Assembly: GCF_032191775.1 (NCBI RefSeq)
Contig: NZ_CP132507.1
Coordinates: 3,001,001 to 3,065,000, forward strand
From: Rhodoferax mekongensis
GTDB taxonomy: Bacteria; Pseudomonadota; Gammaproteobacteria; Burkholderiales; Burkholderiaceae_C
DNA length: 64,000 nucleotides
Direction of reading: 5' to 3'
Position numbers and translations under genes: made by a program. This document shows, one piece after another, positions 8,686 through 18,877 of this stretch. The number at the start of each line of letters is the position of its first letter. The first letter of the stretch is position 1. The notes below the pieces were generated by a model. That model had not been told where the DNA came from and searched no databases. It was given only the letters and a program-made list of their open reading frames with translations.

Positions 8686-10314
8686 TCAGGCCAAGTCCTG
8701 ATGCCGGGAGTCTTTTTCCACGTACATCGACAGATCGCATCGGTGCAACCAGGATTCCAGCGTGTCCTGGGGCTCGGCCAAAGCCAATCCGCAACTGGCG
8801 GTCACTTCCAGGTCATCATGCAGACCACCCCAATCGAATTCATTCACCGCTTTGTGGATGCGGGCGACCAAGGCTTGCCCACTGTAGGCATCCACATGGG
8901 TGAAAACCACCACAAATTCATCCCCGCCCAGGCGCACCGGTATGTCGCCCTCGCGCACGAAGCTGCTGAGGATATGGGCCAAAGCCTTCAAAACCTCATC
9001 CCCTACGCGGTGTGAAAAGCGGTCATTCACCCGCTTGAAGTGGTCCACATCCAGAAAGACCATCGCAGGCGTCTGACCCCGATCATGCGCGCGCGCCAGA
9101 ATGCCGGGCACCCTCTGTTCCAGATGGCGGCGGTTGTAGAGACCTGTCAATGCATCTTGCGAAGCCAGTTGCTCGAGGCGCCGCGCCTCCTGCTCAAGTT
9201 GCTGACTGGCTACATGGATAGCACGGGTACGCAGTTGCCAATCCACACGTTCTTCCCGGCTGTGCAGGTTCTCGTTATGCAAATGGGTCTCTTGCATCTT
9301 CAACAGGCGTAGCTGGGTTTGCGCAAGTGCGTCCTTGCCTTGCGCCGAATAAAGCTGGGCCAACAGCAGGTGTGAGGTTGCGCGAAGGTGCTCGTTCTCA
9401 GCCCGTAAAGCCAACTGCTGCAGGCGCTGCGCATGGGCCTCAGCAGACAGCCAGTCTTGCCGCGCCCATGCAATCTCGGCGCGCAGCCAGATTTCCATCA
9501 ATCGCACAGAGGGTTGGTCCGCCCCTTTCTCAGCGCTGGCGCATACAGCATCCGCGCGCCGAACTGCGTCCTCCGTATCGCCAGACCAGCAACTCTCGAA
9601 TCCGAAGCTCAACTCCAGGAGTGCACGGGTTTTCAGGTACGGGCATTGCAGGGCACGCACCTTGCCGCCCAAGGAAGTCGCCAGCTCCGGCAAGTCCCGG
9701 GTGGACTGCAAGCGCTCCAAGGTCAAAAACGTTCCGTGATAGTAGCGGTCAAAAAAACAGCGCTGTATCTCTGCAGCCCGCAAATGGAAGCGCGGCAAAC
9801 AGCTTTCAGGCCACAACGCCTCAGCCTCCATAAGCCGGATGGAGTGGAGCAAGGCGTCAGCTGCCTTGTCGAAACTCTGGCTGTGGGCATAGGCCACACC
9901 CAGGTAATTGCGCGCCAAGGCTTCCCCAATCGGATCACGACCCTCGCAAAGTTTGATGGCCAACAGAGCCGCCTCCACGCCCTCACCACTGTGGCCCATG
10001 GTGCTGAGCACATGAGACAAGGTGGTCAGTGCTTCGGCCTCTCCGGTGGCATCGGCCTGCGTTTGAAAAAGGTAGACCGCGCGCTGTGCGGTCTCACGCG
10101 CACGGCGCATGCGCGACATCTGCCGGTCCCCTTGCGCCAGATAGAGCAAAGCTCTGGCTTGCCCGCCCACGTCGCCTCGTCGCTGCGCATGCAGCAAAGC
10201 GCTTTTGGACAAGGCCTGGCTGTAGTCCACATCGCCCCGTTGCAAAGCCACTTGCGCTTGGTGCAACAAGGTACTGTGTGGGGCTTCGAGCGGAGCAGGG
10301 TCGGCAGGGGACAT
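8686..10314 (-). CDS. Diguanylate cyclase with N-terminal TPR-like region
   Basis: Makes cyclic di-GMP from two GTP if active. The 542-residue protein has no signal peptide or membrane segment. Residues about 10-330 are helical repeats of TPR type (ALLYLAQGDRQMSRM, ARNYLGVAYAHSQSF). A coiled linker leads to the GGDEF domain: QDALTGLYNRRHLEQRV, FLDVDHFKRVNDRF and the intact active-site loop RLGGDEFVVVF near residue 463. The C-terminal element usually ending in a Tyr-Ala-Lys motif is altered to CDLSMYVEK. No EAL domain and no RxxD inhibitory site in the usual place just before GGDEF are visible. It may sense protein partners through the TPRs. Confidence 0.9.
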   Translation of the reverse strand: MSPADPAPLEAPHSTLLHQAQVALQRGDVDYSQALSKSALLHAQRRGDVGGQARALLYLAQGDRQMSRMRRARETAQRAVYLFQTQADATGEAEALTTLSHVLSTMGHSGEGVEAALLAIKLCEGRDPIGEALARNYLGVAYAHSQSFDKAADALLHSIRLMEAEALWPESCLPRFHLRAAEIQRCFFDRYYHGTFLTLERLQSTRDLPELATSLGGKVRALQCPYLKTRALLELSFGFESCWSGDTEDAVRRADAVCASAEKGADQPSVRLMEIWLRAEIAWARQDWLSAEAHAQRLQQLALRAENEHLRATSHLLLAQLYSAQGKDALAQTQLRLLKMQETHLHNENLHSREERVDWQLRTRAIHVASQQLEQEARRLEQLASQDALTGLYNRRHLEQRVPGILARAHDRGQTPAMVFLDVDHFKRVNDRFSHRVGDEVLKALAHILSSFVREGDIPVRLGGDEFVVVFTHVDAYSGQALVARIHKAVNEFDWGGLHDDLEVTASCGLALAEPQDTLESWLHRCDLSMYVEKDSRHQDLA

Positions 10315-10415
10315 TGGGAGACTATTGAACGGTCAACCGGACAGCGTAGGTCCACGAGCCCGAACTGTCATCCCCCAAACGGGTGAATTTTGCAAAAGTT
10401 TGCAAGCGAAGGGCC

Positions 10416-11510
10416 TTACCGCACCAAAGCCATTGCCTTGATTTGTGCCCACACAGTCTGGCCAGGCTGCAGTTCCAATTGGTCCATGGCCCGCCGGGTC
10501 AAGCGCGCCCACAGGGGTGTACCGGCGCAGTCCAGCTGCACCAGCGCTTGGGCCGGGTGCTGGTCAGGCAACACCGCAGCCACGGTACAGGACACCACGT
10601 TTTGGATGCTCGTGTCGGTGGGTCTACGCGTGGCAATGCTGACGTCGCGCGCCAGCACCCGCAGGCGCACGGTCTCCCCCATACCAAGGCCGGTATCCGG
10701 CAACCAGAAGCTGCCACCGGTGAGGCGCACTTCTGTCAAATGCCAAGCTTTGTCGTGGCCGGCCACCCGTCCCACCACCAGGCTGGACACGTCACCTCCC
10801 ATGCGAATCAAAGGTTCGGTGCGCGCCAAAACCTCTTGCAATGGGCCGCACGCCCGAACCCGGCCCTGCTCCAGCACTACCAAGGTATCGGCCAATCGAA
10901 CCACTTCGTCCGCTGCGTGAGACACATAGACCATGGGTATCTGCAACTCATCCCGCAAGCGTTCCAGCCACGGCAGTACTTCGAGGCGGCGCGCCTCGTC
11001 CAGTGATGCCAAGGGTTCATCCAGCAACAACAGTTGCGGATTGGTGGCCAGTGCGCGGGCGATGGCCACACGCTGACGTTCGCCACCCGAAAGCTCAGGG
11101 GTCCGTCGATGCAGCAAATGCTCCAGCCCGAGCGTGCGGACGGCGAACTCCGTCGTCAGCAGGGCGCTACCCTGGCGCGGCGGTGCGGCCCTGCGGCGTG
11201 CAAACTCCAGGTTGCCGGCCACATCGAGATGGGCAAACAGGCTGGCCTCCTGGAATACATAGCCCAGTGGACGCTTCCAGGTCGGCAGAAAAAGGCCTTG
11301 GGCATCGTCTTGCCACGCCTGACCCTGTATGTGGACCCTCGCCTGGCTGGCACGTTCCAGCCCAGCAATACAACGCAACAGCGTAGTCTTGCCCGACCCG
11401 GAAGGCCCATAGAGAACACTGATGCCTTGGGCTGGCAGCTGCACATCCACGTCCAGTTGGAAGCCGGGTTTGTGCATCTGCAGCGCGATGCGGTGAGGCA
11501 TGACGTTCAT
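10416..11510 (-). CDS. modC: Molybdate ABC transporter ATP-binding protein ModC
   Basis: ATPase that powers molybdate import with ModB and ModA. The 364-residue protein has Walker [11 protein letters not shown], signature [15 protein letters not shown], Walker [14 protein letters not shown] and the switch His in [10 protein letters not shown]. The last ~70 residues form a Mop/TOBE oxyanion-binding domain ([11 protein letters not shown] to [13 protein letters not shown]), which distinguishes ModC from other ABC ATPases. ATG 11510 overlaps the modB stop as ATGA, so I prefer it over ATG 11501. The gene closes the modABC operon. Confidence 0.95.
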   Translation of the reverse strand: MNVMPHRIALQMHKPGFQLDVDVQLPAQGISVLYGPSGSGKTTLLRCIAGLERASQARVHIQGQAWQDDAQGLFLPTWKRPLGYVFQEASLFAHLDVAGNLEFARRRAAPPRQGSALLTTEFAVRTLGLEHLLHRRTPELSGGERQRVAIARALATNPQLLLLDEPLASLDEARRLEVLPWLERLRDELQIPMVYVSHAADEVVRLADTLVVLEQGRVRACGPLQEVLARTEPLIRMGGDVSSLVVGRVAGHDKAWHLTEVRLTGGSFWLPDTGLGMGETVRLRVLARDVSIATRRPTDTSIQNVVSCTVAAVLPDQHPAQALVQLDCAGTPLWARLTRRAMDQLELQPGQTVWAQIKAMALVR

Positions 11511-12199
11511 GTGCGCAACCTGCTCCCGCGCGGATTGAGCCAGCCCAGCAGCAGCAGGACAGCCAAGGAGAACACCACCATGCCGCCGGACAGCCAATGG
11601 GCTTGGGTGTATTCCAGAGCTTCCACATGCCCGTAAATTTGCGTGGACACCACGCGGGTGGATTCGGGGATATTGCCACCCAACATCAAGACCACCCCGA
11701 ACTCCCCGACCGTATGCGCAAAGCTCAATACCGCGGCGGTCAGAAAACCCGGTTTGCACAAGGGCAACACCACATGCCAGAAGGTATCCCACGGTGAGGC
11801 ACGCAATGTGGCGGCGACTTCCAAGGGACGGTCTCCCAAAGCCTCAAACGCATTCTGCAGAGGCTGCACCGCAAACGGCAGCGAATACAGCACGGAGCCC
11901 ACAACCAGTCCCGCAAAGGTAAAAGGCAGCAGTCCTACACCCAACCACTGCGTGAACTGCCCCACCCAACCCTGTGGCCCCATGCTGATCAGCAAGTAGA
12001 AGCCCAGCACGGTGGGCGGCAACACCAGCGGCAAAGCCACCACGGCCCCCACCAAGCCGCTCCAGCGCGAGCCGGAACGGGCCAACCACCAGGCCAGCGG
12101 GGTCGCCAACACCAATAACAGGATTGTCGTGACCGTGGCCAGTTTGAGCGTCAGCCAAATGGCGTGCGCATCGTCCAGCGTCAGTGGAAATTCGGGCAT
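11507..12199 (-). CDS. modB: Molybdate ABC transporter permease ModB
   Basis: Inner-membrane channel subunit of the molybdate importer, 230 residues with about five membrane helices. The EAA-type loop that docks ModC is visible as [31 protein letters not shown], seen here in two halves around [29 protein letters not shown] is typical of ModB. The start at 12199 lies nine bases from the modA stop and the stop overlaps modC, giving one transcript modA-modB-modC. Confidence 0.95.
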   Translation of the reverse strand: MPEFPLTLDDAHAIWLTLKLATVTTILLLVLATPLAWWLARSGSRWSGLVGAVVALPLVLPPTVLGFYLLISMGPQGWVGQFTQWLGVGLLPFTFAGLVVGSVLYSLPFAVQPLQNAFEALGDRPLEVAATLRASPWDTFWHVVLPLCKPGFLTAAVLSFAHTVGEFGVVLMLGGNIPESTRVVSTQIYGHVEALEYTQAHWLSGGMVVFSLAVLLLLGWLNPRGSRLRT

Positions 12200-12208
12200 C
12201 GCGGAGGC

Positions 12209-12970
12209 CTATTCGTAGCCGGCGCTTTGCATGACCTTGCGGGCGGCGTCGCTGCGCAAGTAGTCGAGGAATGCGACAGCGGCAGCCTGGCCGACACCTG
12301 CCTGCAACAACACCGCATCCTGGCGCAAGGGCTGGTGCAACTCTGCGGGAACGCGCCAGGCGGAACCTTGTTCTATCTGGCCATTGCGCATGACCTGGGA
12401 GAGCGCAACAAAGCCCAGCGGGGCATTCCCTGTGGCCACAAACTGGTAGGCCTGCGCGATACTCTCGCCCTGCACGAGGCGGGTCTGCACCGACGGCAGC
12501 AGACCCCGTTTGGCAAGCACCTCCATCGCAGCGGCGCCGTAGGGCGCCAGCTTCGGGTCGGCAATAGCCAAACGCGTGAAAGCGGTGCTCAGCACCTGGC
12601 CCTGGTGGTCTACCAAGCCGGGCTGTGCACTCCAGAGTACCAAACGCCCCGTGGCATAGGTGAACTGGCTGGAGGCCAGCGCCCCGCCCTCTTTGACCAA
12701 GCGCGAAGGTGTTTCATCATCCGCAGACAAGAAGACCTGGAAAGGCGCACCGTTCTTGATTTGCGCATACAGCTTGCCGGTGGCACCTGGCACTAGCTTG
12801 ACCTCGTGTCCCGAAGCGCGTGTGAAGTCTGCAGCAACCTTTTGCGCTGTGCCGCTGAAACTCGCAGCCACCGCAACCGTCACGGTATCAGCGCGCGCGC
12901 CCAAGGCCGTCACGCCCCATGTGGCAACAAGCGCCACGCGCAGCCAAGCGGAAATCCATTTCATTGCCAT
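12209..12970 (-). CDS. modA: Molybdate ABC transporter substrate-binding protein ModA
   Basis: Periplasmic protein that captures molybdate or tungstate. The 253-residue precursor has a Sec signal peptide ending near ALGARA-DTV. The mature part shows ModA features: AVAASFSGTAQKVAADF, GATGKLYAQIKNGAPFQVFLSAD and TYATGRLVLWS. It heads the modABC operon. No modE regulator is within the window, and I could not recognise a ModE site in the short upstream region. Confidence 0.95.
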   Translation of the reverse strand: MAMKWISAWLRVALVATWGVTALGARADTVTVAVAASFSGTAQKVAADFTRASGHEVKLVPGATGKLYAQIKNGAPFQVFLSADDETPSRLVKEGGALASSQFTYATGRLVLWSAQPGLVDHQGQVLSTAFTRLAIADPKLAPYGAAAMEVLAKRGLLPSVQTRLVQGESIAQAYQFVATGNAPLGFVALSQVMRNGQIEQGSAWRVPAELHQPLRQDAVLLQAGVGQAAAVAFLDYLRSDAARKVMQSAGYE

Positions 12971-13043
12971 GGGCCGAGGTTAGCATCCTGCGGGCACAAT
13001 TTGCGAAGGTACCGTCAACAAGCCTCCTTGGCTCAGGCCCAAA

Positions 13044-13073
13044 GAAAACGGGGCACCAAGGCGCCCCGTTTGA
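13044..13073 (-). terminator. Rho-independent terminator downstream of tctCBA
   Basis: Perfect nine-base arms AAACGGGGC (13046-13054) and GCCCCGTTT (13063-13071) with an eight-base loop. On the minus strand the stem is followed by TTTTCTTT, so it would end the tctCBA transcript about 75 bases after the tctA stop. Confidence 0.75.
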
Positions 13074-13124
13074 TTGCTACTAATTTGATAGCTGCCCGCA
13101 CATATTGCACGGGCGCCAAAGGCC
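13071..13124 (+). repeat. Dispersed repeat, intergenic copy between tctA and modA
   Basis: The fullest forward-oriented copy in the window: TGATTGCTACTAATTTGATA, then GCTGCCCGCACATATTGCAC, then GGGCGCCAAAGGCC. I used it as the reference for the other copies. It sits between the tctA stop and the terminator of that operon. Confidence 0.85.
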
Positions 13125-13146
13125 TAATTGAGCATGAAATCGGTCT

Positions 13147-14643
13147 TCAGACTACCTTGCTCTGGAAGCGTTTGAGCACGCGTGGCAACACCAGCACGGT
13201 CAACACCACCAGCAGCAAGAACACCGACATCGGACGCTGCAAGAAGATCATGGCACTGCCTTCACCAATGGACATGGCGTTGCGCAGCTGCGCTTCGGCC
13301 AAGGGCCCCAGGATCATGCCCACAATCACCGGCGCAGTCGGGAAGCTGAAGCGACGCATTACCAGACCCAACACCCCCACGGCGTACAGCAAGACCAGGT
13401 CAAACGCACTTTGGCGCATGCCGTAGGTACCCACAGTGGCGAAGATCAGGATGCCGGCATACAGCTGGGCCTTGGGCACTTTGAGCAGTTTCACCCAAAG
13501 ACCCACCATGGGCAGGTTCAACACCAGCAACATGACGTTGCCAATGTAGAGCGAGGCGATCAATGCCCATACCAAAGCCGAGGAGCTGCTGAACAACTGC
13601 GGACCGGCTTGGATACCGTAGTTCTGGAAAGCACCCAGCAAAACAGCCGTGGTGTTGGACACCGGAATACCCAAGGTCAACAGCGGGATCAAGGCAGTGG
13701 TCACCGTGGCATTGTTGGCAGCTTCGGGACCGGCCACACCTTCGATGGCGCCCTTGGTACCGAACTCGGCCAGATTCTCGCCCTTGGCCAGCTTCTTCTC
13801 AGTGGCATAACTCAGGAAGGTGGGTATCTCAGTGCCGCCCGCCGGAATGCAACCGAAAGGTGCTCCGATAGCCGTGCCACGGATCCAAGCCGGAATCGAG
13901 CGTTTCCAGTCACTGGCCGTCATCGTCACGCGGCTCATCTTGTTTTCAGACTCCACCACCTTGCCTTCAAACAGCACAAAGTGAAGCGCCTCAGCCACCG
14001 CAAACAAGCCCACCGCCACCAACACAATTTCAATGCCGTCCAGCAATTCAGGCATGTTGCCGGTGTAGCGCGCCTGACCGGTGATCTGGTCCATGCCGAC
14101 AAGGCCTATCGCCAAGCCGATGAACAAGGCGGTCAAACCACGCAAAGTGCTTTGGCCCAACACCGCGCTCACTGTCGTGAACGCGAGCAACATCAGGCAA
14201 AAGTACTCAGGCGGACCAAGCTTGACTGCATACTCTGCCACCACCGGCGCGAACAAGGTCACCACAATGGTGGCAATTGTTCCGGCAAAGAACGATCCGA
14301 TAGCCGATGTTGCCAACGCTGCGCCCGCGCGCCCGCTCTTGGCCATCTTGTTGCCCTCCATGGCAGTGACCATGCTGGATGTCTCGCCGGGCGTATTCAG
14401 CAGGATGGACGTAGTCGATCCTCCGTACATCGCGCCGTAGTAAATACCGGCAAAGAAAATCATGGAGGCCGTGGCGTCTACCTTGGTGGTGATGGGCAAC
14501 AACATGGCCACTGCGGTCGCGGGGCCGATGCCGGGCAACACACCGACGGCGGTACCCAACGCGCAACCTACGAATGCCCACAACAAGTTGACGGGCGTAC
14601 CCGCTGTGATGAAGCCCTGTAAAAGCTGATTCCAGATATCCAT
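13147..14643 (-). CDS. tctA: Tripartite tricarboxylate transporter large permease TctA
   Basis: Large inner-membrane subunit of a TTT-family secondary transporter that takes up citrate or another carboxylate with TctB and TctC. The 498-residue protein has about 12 hydrophobic segments and family hallmarks [19 protein letters not shown] near residue 38, [21 protein letters not shown] near residue 70 (read as [18 protein letters not shown]) and [17 protein letters not shown] in the middle. It starts directly after the tctB stop without any gap, in an operon ordered tctC-tctB-tctA. Confidence 0.95.
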   Translation of the reverse strand: MDIWNQLLQGFITAGTPVNLLWAFVGCALGTAVGVLPGIGPATAVAMLLPITTKVDATASMIFFAGIYYGAMYGGSTTSILLNTPGETSSMVTAMEGNKMAKSGRAGAALATSAIGSFFAGTIATIVVTLFAPVVAEYAVKLGPPEYFCLMLLAFTTVSAVLGQSTLRGLTALFIGLAIGLVGMDQITGQARYTGNMPELLDGIEIVLVAVGLFAVAEALHFVLFEGKVVESENKMSRVTMTASDWKRSIPAWIRGTAIGAPFGCIPAGGTEIPTFLSYATEKKLAKGENLAEFGTKGAIEGVAGPEAANNATVTTALIPLLTLGIPVSNTTAVLLGAFQNYGIQAGPQLFSSSSALVWALIASLYIGNVMLLVLNLPMVGLWVKLLKVPKAQLYAGILIFATVGTYGMRQSAFDLVLLYAVGVLGLVMRRFSFPTAPVIVGMILGPLAEAQLRNAMSIGEGSAMIFLQRPMSVFLLLVVLTVLVLPRVLKRFQSKVV

Positions 14644-15153
14644 TTACAACCACCCGCTTTGAGTCAGACCCGGCAAGCCGATGGCCAAAAACTTCGTAAA
14701 CATCCAATACACCGGTGCTGCGATCAACAAGCCCACCACGCTGTCCAGAACCCAGGTACGGGCACCGCCTGCGGCCTGGCCTTGCGAAAGACGCGCTCCG
14801 CGAGCGGCCAACACAAAACACAAGGCGCAACTGAAGATGAATCCGATGGTGGTAATCAATGCGGCATTCACCAGCAGGCCAACCGACATCCAGACAAAAC
14901 CGGGCCAATAAGGCTGTTCGCCATCGTCGCCCTCTTCGAGATCACGGAAACCACCGGTACGCACTTCCCACAACATGACAGCACCGCACAGTAGCAGAGA
15001 GACAGAAACCACCCAAGGCAAAAAATCAGGGCCAACGCCTGCATAGCCAGCTTCCGAGGGAATGATCCAAGCGCCTGCCCCCAGCCCGAGGGCCAGGAGC
15101 AGCACGCCGATCGCAACGGCAGCTTCCTGCCGCGCTTTCAGCGTGTGGGTCAT
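14644..15153 (-). CDS. tctB: Tripartite tricarboxylate transporter small permease TctB
   Basis: Small membrane subunit of the TTT transporter, 169 residues with four predicted membrane helices; it is poorly conserved, as usual for TctB. AWIIPSEAGYAGVGPDFLPWVVS near the N-terminus (here quoted as GYAGVGPDFLPWVV) fits the family. ATG 15153 overlaps the tctC stop as ATGA and its stop abuts the tctA start, so position in the operon is the strongest evidence. Confidence 0.9.
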   Translation of the reverse strand: MTHTLKARQEAAVAIGVLLLALGLGAGAWIIPSEAGYAGVGPDFLPWVVSVSLLLCGAVMLWEVRTGGFRDLEEGDDGEQPYWPGFVWMSVGLLVNAALITTIGFIFSCALCFVLAARGARLSQGQAAGGARTWVLDSVVGLLIAAPVYWMFTKFLAIGLPGLTQSGWL

Positions 15154-16112
15154 GACAACATTCCCGACAGGTGCATGATGCCGCGCAGACTGGCGAAATC
15201 GGAATCGACGAAATCGTCAAATGCCTTGCCCGTCAGCAGCGCAGGGGTCCAGCCGTTTTTCTCCAGGGCCTCTGCCCATCCCTTGGTTTTGCTGACCTTG
15301 ACGATCAGGTCGGTAAGGGCGGCACGCTGCTCAGCAGTGATACCGGGCGCGCCGTACACACCGCGCCAGTTGCCCAGAACCACGTCATAACCCTGTTCTT
15401 TCATGGTGGGGATATTGATGCCGGGCAGGCGCTTTTCGGAAGTCACGCCAATAGGACGCATCTTGCCCGCGGCGATGTACTCGGCAAACTCGCTGTAGCC
15501 GCTGCCACCGACTGACACGTTGCCACCCAAAATGGCTGCTGTTGCTTCGCCGCCGCCACGGAAAGCCACGTAGTTGACCTTCTTGGGGTCCACGTTGACC
15601 TTGGTTGCCAGCATGGATGCGCAGATGTGCTCGGTGGATCCGCGAGAACCGCCGCCCCACTTCACGCTGCCGGGGTCTTTTTGCATCTGGGCGACCACGT
15701 CCTTCATGGTCTTGAAGGGGGAGTCCGCGGGCACCACGAACACGTTGTACTCGCTGGTCAGGCGGGCAATCGGCGTTGCCTTGTCCAGGGAAATCGCTGG
15801 CTTGCCGGTAATGATGCCGCCCAACATCACGGCGCCCATCACCATCAAGGCGTTCGGGTCACCCTTGGAAGAGTTGACGAACTGCGCCAAACCGATCACG
15901 CCGGCAGCACCACCCTTGTTGTCGTACTGCACGGTTTCGGCCAATTTGGCGTCAATCAAGGCTTTGCCCAGGGCGCGGCCTGTTCCATCCCAACCGCCAC
16001 CGGGGTTGGCAGGAATCATCATTTTCAGATTGACACTGGCGCGTGCCGTCAGGGGCAATGCACCGGCTGCGGCCATCACGGCCATTGATTTGAGGAAGGT
16101 ATCGCGACGCAT
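15150..16112 (-). CDS. tctC: Tripartite tricarboxylate transporter substrate-binding protein TctC (Bug family)
   Basis: Periplasmic solute receptor of the Bug family, greatly expanded in Burkholderiales. ATG 16112 has AGGAG 8 bases upstream and gives 320 residues; the open frame extends further but without need. The signal RRDTFLKSMAVMAAAGALPL looks like a twin-arginine signal. The mature part has IPANPGGGWDGTGRALG and VIGLAQFVNSSKGDP, matching the TctC pattern around the ligand pocket. First gene of tctCBA, divergent from tctDE, whose response regulator probably activates it in response to substrate. Confidence 0.95.
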   Translation of the reverse strand: MRRDTFLKSMAVMAAAGALPLTARASVNLKMMIPANPGGGWDGTGRALGKALIDAKLAETVQYDNKGGAAGVIGLAQFVNSSKGDPNALMVMGAVMLGGIITGKPAISLDKATPIARLTSEYNVFVVPADSPFKTMKDVVAQMQKDPGSVKWGGGSRGSTEHICASMLATKVNVDPKKVNYVAFRGGGEATAAILGGNVSVGGSGYSEFAEYIAAGKMRPIGVTSEKRLPGINIPTMKEQGYDVVLGNWRGVYGAPGITAEQRAALTDLIVKVSKTKGWAEALEKNGWTPALLTGKAFDDFVDSDFASLRGIMHLSGMLS

Positions 16113-16222
16113 GAGGAGTCTCCTATGGTTGATTGCAAGCCCTATGATGCGGGCCGTGGCTGTCAATCGGCTGTCCAAAAACCCTAGGGGAAACCCGTAA
16201 AACCCGCGCCCTGCTTCATTCC

Positions 16223-16897
16223 ATGCACCTTCTTTTGATTGAAGACGACCCCGCTTTGCACATCACGCTGCAGCGCAGTCTGGTGCGCGCGCAGATGCGG
16301 GTAGACGTTTGCAGCAATGGCTCGGTGGCCCTGCAGCGATGGACCGAACTGCAACCGGATGTGGTGGTGCTGGACCTGAGCTTGCCGGGGGTCGACGGTC
16401 TCGATGTGCTCAAGCAAGCCCGCCAGAGCGGCCTGCGCACGCCGGTGCTCATCCTTACCGCGCGTGGCACCGTGGGGGACAAGGTGCTGGGCCTGAATGC
16501 CGGCGCGGATGACTATCTGCCCAAGCCATTTGACCTCGATGAGCTGGAAGCCCGTATCCGGGCCTTGCACCGTCGCAACGCTGACAACCCGCCCCCCCAA
16601 AGCAGCGACCTGCAGGTGGGCGAACTGCGTCTGGATCGGACCAGCGGCGCCATCTACCACCGGCACCAAGTAATGGACCTCACACCCAAAGAATTGGCAC
16701 TGATGGGCGCGCTCATGTCCCGTCCCGGCCATGCGGTCAGCAAGGAACGCCTGTTTGAAGTGGTATTTCCCGGGCAGGCCGATGTGCAGTTCGAAGCAAT
16801 CGAAGTCGTGGTCTACCGCCTGCGCAAAAAGTTAACCGCCACCAGGGTGAGCCTGGTCACCTTGCGCGGGCTGGGCTACCTGCTCAAGGCGGAGTGA
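16223..16897 (+). CDS. tctD: Response regulator TctD (OmpR family)
   Basis: Transcription factor of the two-component pair that controls tctCBA. The 224-residue protein has an N-terminal receiver domain with acidic pocket IEDD (residues 6-9), phospho-acceptor Asp51 in VVVLDLSLPGVDG and the conserved Lys in DDYLPKPFD, then a C-terminal OmpR winged helix (LTPKELALMGALM, VYRLRKKL). It is divergent from tctC and one base away from the sensor gene. Assignment to TctD rather than another OmpR regulator depends on the neighbouring transporter. Confidence 0.92.
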   Translation: MHLLLIEDDPALHITLQRSLVRAQMRVDVCSNGSVALQRWTELQPDVVVLDLSLPGVDGLDVLKQARQSGLRTPVLILTARGTVGDKVLGLNAGADDYLPKPFDLDELEARIRALHRRNADNPPPQSSDLQVGELRLDRTSGAIYHRHQVMDLTPKELALMGALMSRPGHAVSKERLFEVVFPGQADVQFEAIEVVVYRLRKKLTATRVSLVTLRGLGYLLKAE

Positions 16898-16898
16898 C

Positions 16899-18311
16899 AT
16901 GGCAGCCACCGGCACCACACCGTCGCTGCGCAAAAGCCTGTTGCTGGGCATTCTGATCCCCATCCTGCTTTTTGTGGCGGTTGACACCATCAGCCTTTAC
17001 CGGCAAGCCCTGTCTGCTGTCAACACGGCCTATGACCGGACCCTGCTCGCATCGGCCAAAGCGATTGGTGAGCTGCTCGACATTGAAGGCCACGGTAGCG
17101 ATGCACGCCTGCGAGCACAGGTGCCCTACTCGGCACTGGAAGCCTTTGAAGCAGATAACCGCAGCCGAATGAGTTACCGCGTTTCCAACGCCCAAGGGCA
17201 ATGGGTTGATGGCGAGCAAGACCTGGCCATCTGGACCGGCAAGATACCTTCGCAGGGGCCCTATGCGGCCCTGGTGGACTTCTATGACGACACTTTCCGC
17301 GGCGATGCTGTGCGTGTGGCGGTGTTGTTGCAGCCGGTTGCCAGCGGGCGGGAACGCACCATGGCCATGGTGCAGGTTGCGGAAACCCTGGAGCTGCGCC
17401 ACACACTCGCACGGCAGATCCTCTTGGACACCTTGCAGCGGCAGTTGATCCTCATCACCGTCATCACTGGTGTCGTGCTTTTTATGGTGGACCGGGCAAC
17501 CCGACCTGTGCGCCAGTTAAGTGAAGAGCTGGAGCAACGCAGCGAAGACGACCTGACGGCCCTTCCCGCAGCAGAACTCCCCCTCGAGATCCAGCCTTTG
17601 GCTGTGGCCACCAACCATGTCATGCACAAGCTGCAGCATTTGCTGGACCACCAGAAACGCTTTGTGCGCGACGCTGCCCACCAGCTGCGCACGCCACTGG
17701 CTGTGCTCAAGGTGCAAGTGCAATCCGCCTTGCGGGGCGACGTGCCCGCCCGCCAGGGCTTGGAAGAAATAGAAGCCACCGTAGACCGAGCCACCCAGCT
17801 GGCCAACCAGATGTTGTCACTCGCCAAGGTCGAGCAAGTGCGCCAGCAGCAAGACTTCGCCGCCATGGACTGGGCCGAACCCGTCCGGGCCATCGCACTC
17901 GACCTTTCCGCCTTGATCGCCGAAAAAAACCTGGACTTTGAACTGGTTACCGAGCCCTGTCCGGTCCTTGCCCATGAGTGGATGCTCCGGGAAATGGCCA
18001 GAAATCTGATCCACAACGCGATCCGACTGACCCCGGAGGGCGGCCGTTTGCACATCCACCTGCAGCAGGAGGACAGCCATGCCGAATTGACCATTTCGGA
18101 CAGCGGCCCCGGCATCTCGGACGCACTGCGCATGCGCCTGTTCCAGCCCTTTGCAGCCGGCAGCACCCATTCCGGCTCGGGGTTGGGCCTCACCATCACC
18201 CGCGAAATGGTGATTGCATTGGGCGGCACCATCCAGCTCAACAACCGGTATTCCGGTGACGCCTGCACAGGTCTGGATGCTTGTGTACGATTGCCCATCC
18301 ACCTGTCCTGA
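16899..18311 (+). CDS. tctE: Sensor histidine kinase TctE
   Basis: Membrane sensor kinase paired with TctD, 470 residues. Two membrane helices (about residues 13-32 and 182-197) flank a periplasmic domain of about 150 residues that would see the carboxylate. The DHp helix carries phospho-acceptor His261 in RDAAHQLRTPLAVLK; the ATPase domain has N box RNLIHNAIRLTPEGG, G1 DSGPGIS and G2 SGLGLTITREM. The start is one base after the tctD stop. The next gene, hslR, starts 11 bases after the stop. Confidence 0.93.
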   Translation: MAATGTTPSLRKSLLLGILIPILLFVAVDTISLYRQALSAVNTAYDRTLLASAKAIGELLDIEGHGSDARLRAQVPYSALEAFEADNRSRMSYRVSNAQGQWVDGEQDLAIWTGKIPSQGPYAALVDFYDDTFRGDAVRVAVLLQPVASGRERTMAMVQVAETLELRHTLARQILLDTLQRQLILITVITGVVLFMVDRATRPVRQLSEELEQRSEDDLTALPAAELPLEIQPLAVATNHVMHKLQHLLDHQKRFVRDAAHQLRTPLAVLKVQVQSALRGDVPARQGLEEIEATVDRATQLANQMLSLAKVEQVRQQQDFAAMDWAEPVRAIALDLSALIAEKNLDFELVTEPCPVLAHEWMLREMARNLIHNAIRLTPEGGRLHIHLQQEDSHAELTISDSGPGISDALRMRLFQPFAAGSTHSGSGLGLTITREMVIALGGTIQLNNRYSGDACTGLDACVRLPIHLS

Positions 18312-18322
18312 ACAACACCTGC

Positions 18323-18724
18323 ATGCAAAACACCCGGATCGACAAATGGCTGTGGGCGGCCCGCTTCTTCAAAACCCGTTCCCTCGCCACCGATGAAGTC
18401 AATCTGGGACGGGTGCAATGGGAAGGCCGGGATGTCAAGCCTGCCAAAGAGGTCAAAGCCGGCGACACCCTCACCATCTGGCAGGGCAAAGTCAAGCGGA
18501 CGGTTGAAGTTCTGCTGATCAGTGAGCAACGCGGGCCGGCACCGGTGGCGCAGTTGATGTATGCCGAAACCCCGGAGAGCATTCAACAACGCCTGGCCGC
18601 CGCAGAGCAGCAGCGCCTGAGTCCGGAGCCCGCACACGCGATTGCGGGCGGACGCCCCACCAAACGGGACCGGCGCGCCTTGCAAACCGGTTGGAACGAG
18701 CGCTGGAGCGCCTCGCTGGACTGA
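18323..18724 (+). CDS. hslR: S4-domain RNA-binding protein, Hsp15-like (HslR)
   Basis: Small S4 RNA-binding protein; Hsp15 rescues stalled 50S subunits carrying nascent chains. ATG 18323 gives 133 residues beginning MQNTRIDKWLWAARFFKTRS, the usual Hsp15 opening. The S4 motif covers residues 4-60. The C-terminal tail is basic (GGRPTKRDRRAL), as in the family. It follows tctE by 11 bases but is functionally unrelated to it. Confidence 0.88.
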   Translation: MQNTRIDKWLWAARFFKTRSLATDEVNLGRVQWEGRDVKPAKEVKAGDTLTIWQGKVKRTVEVLLISEQRGPAPVAQLMYAETPESIQQRLAAAEQQRLSPEPAHAIAGGRPTKRDRRALQTGWNERWSASLD

Positions 18725-18877
18725 TACCCCTATTGCAGTCGGCTCACTACAGGCCGGCGCCGGCAGAAGGGTGAAAGCGGCGATAATCGGGGGTTACTAC
18801 TGAGGTACCGTGCATCCTGCAGGAGCGCCGCATCCTCAGGGCCCCGCCTTAGAACGAGTTTTGGAAAGCCCTTCTGC

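Noticed and set aside
10416..11792. A longer ModC starting at 11792
   Set aside because: The extra 94 codons overlap modB out of frame; ATG 11510 with ATGA coupling is the natural start.
18725..18877. Possible FMN riboswitch before the ribB-like gene
   Set aside because: The leader has isolated words such as GGGTGAAAG but not the ordered conserved FMN-aptamer blocks.
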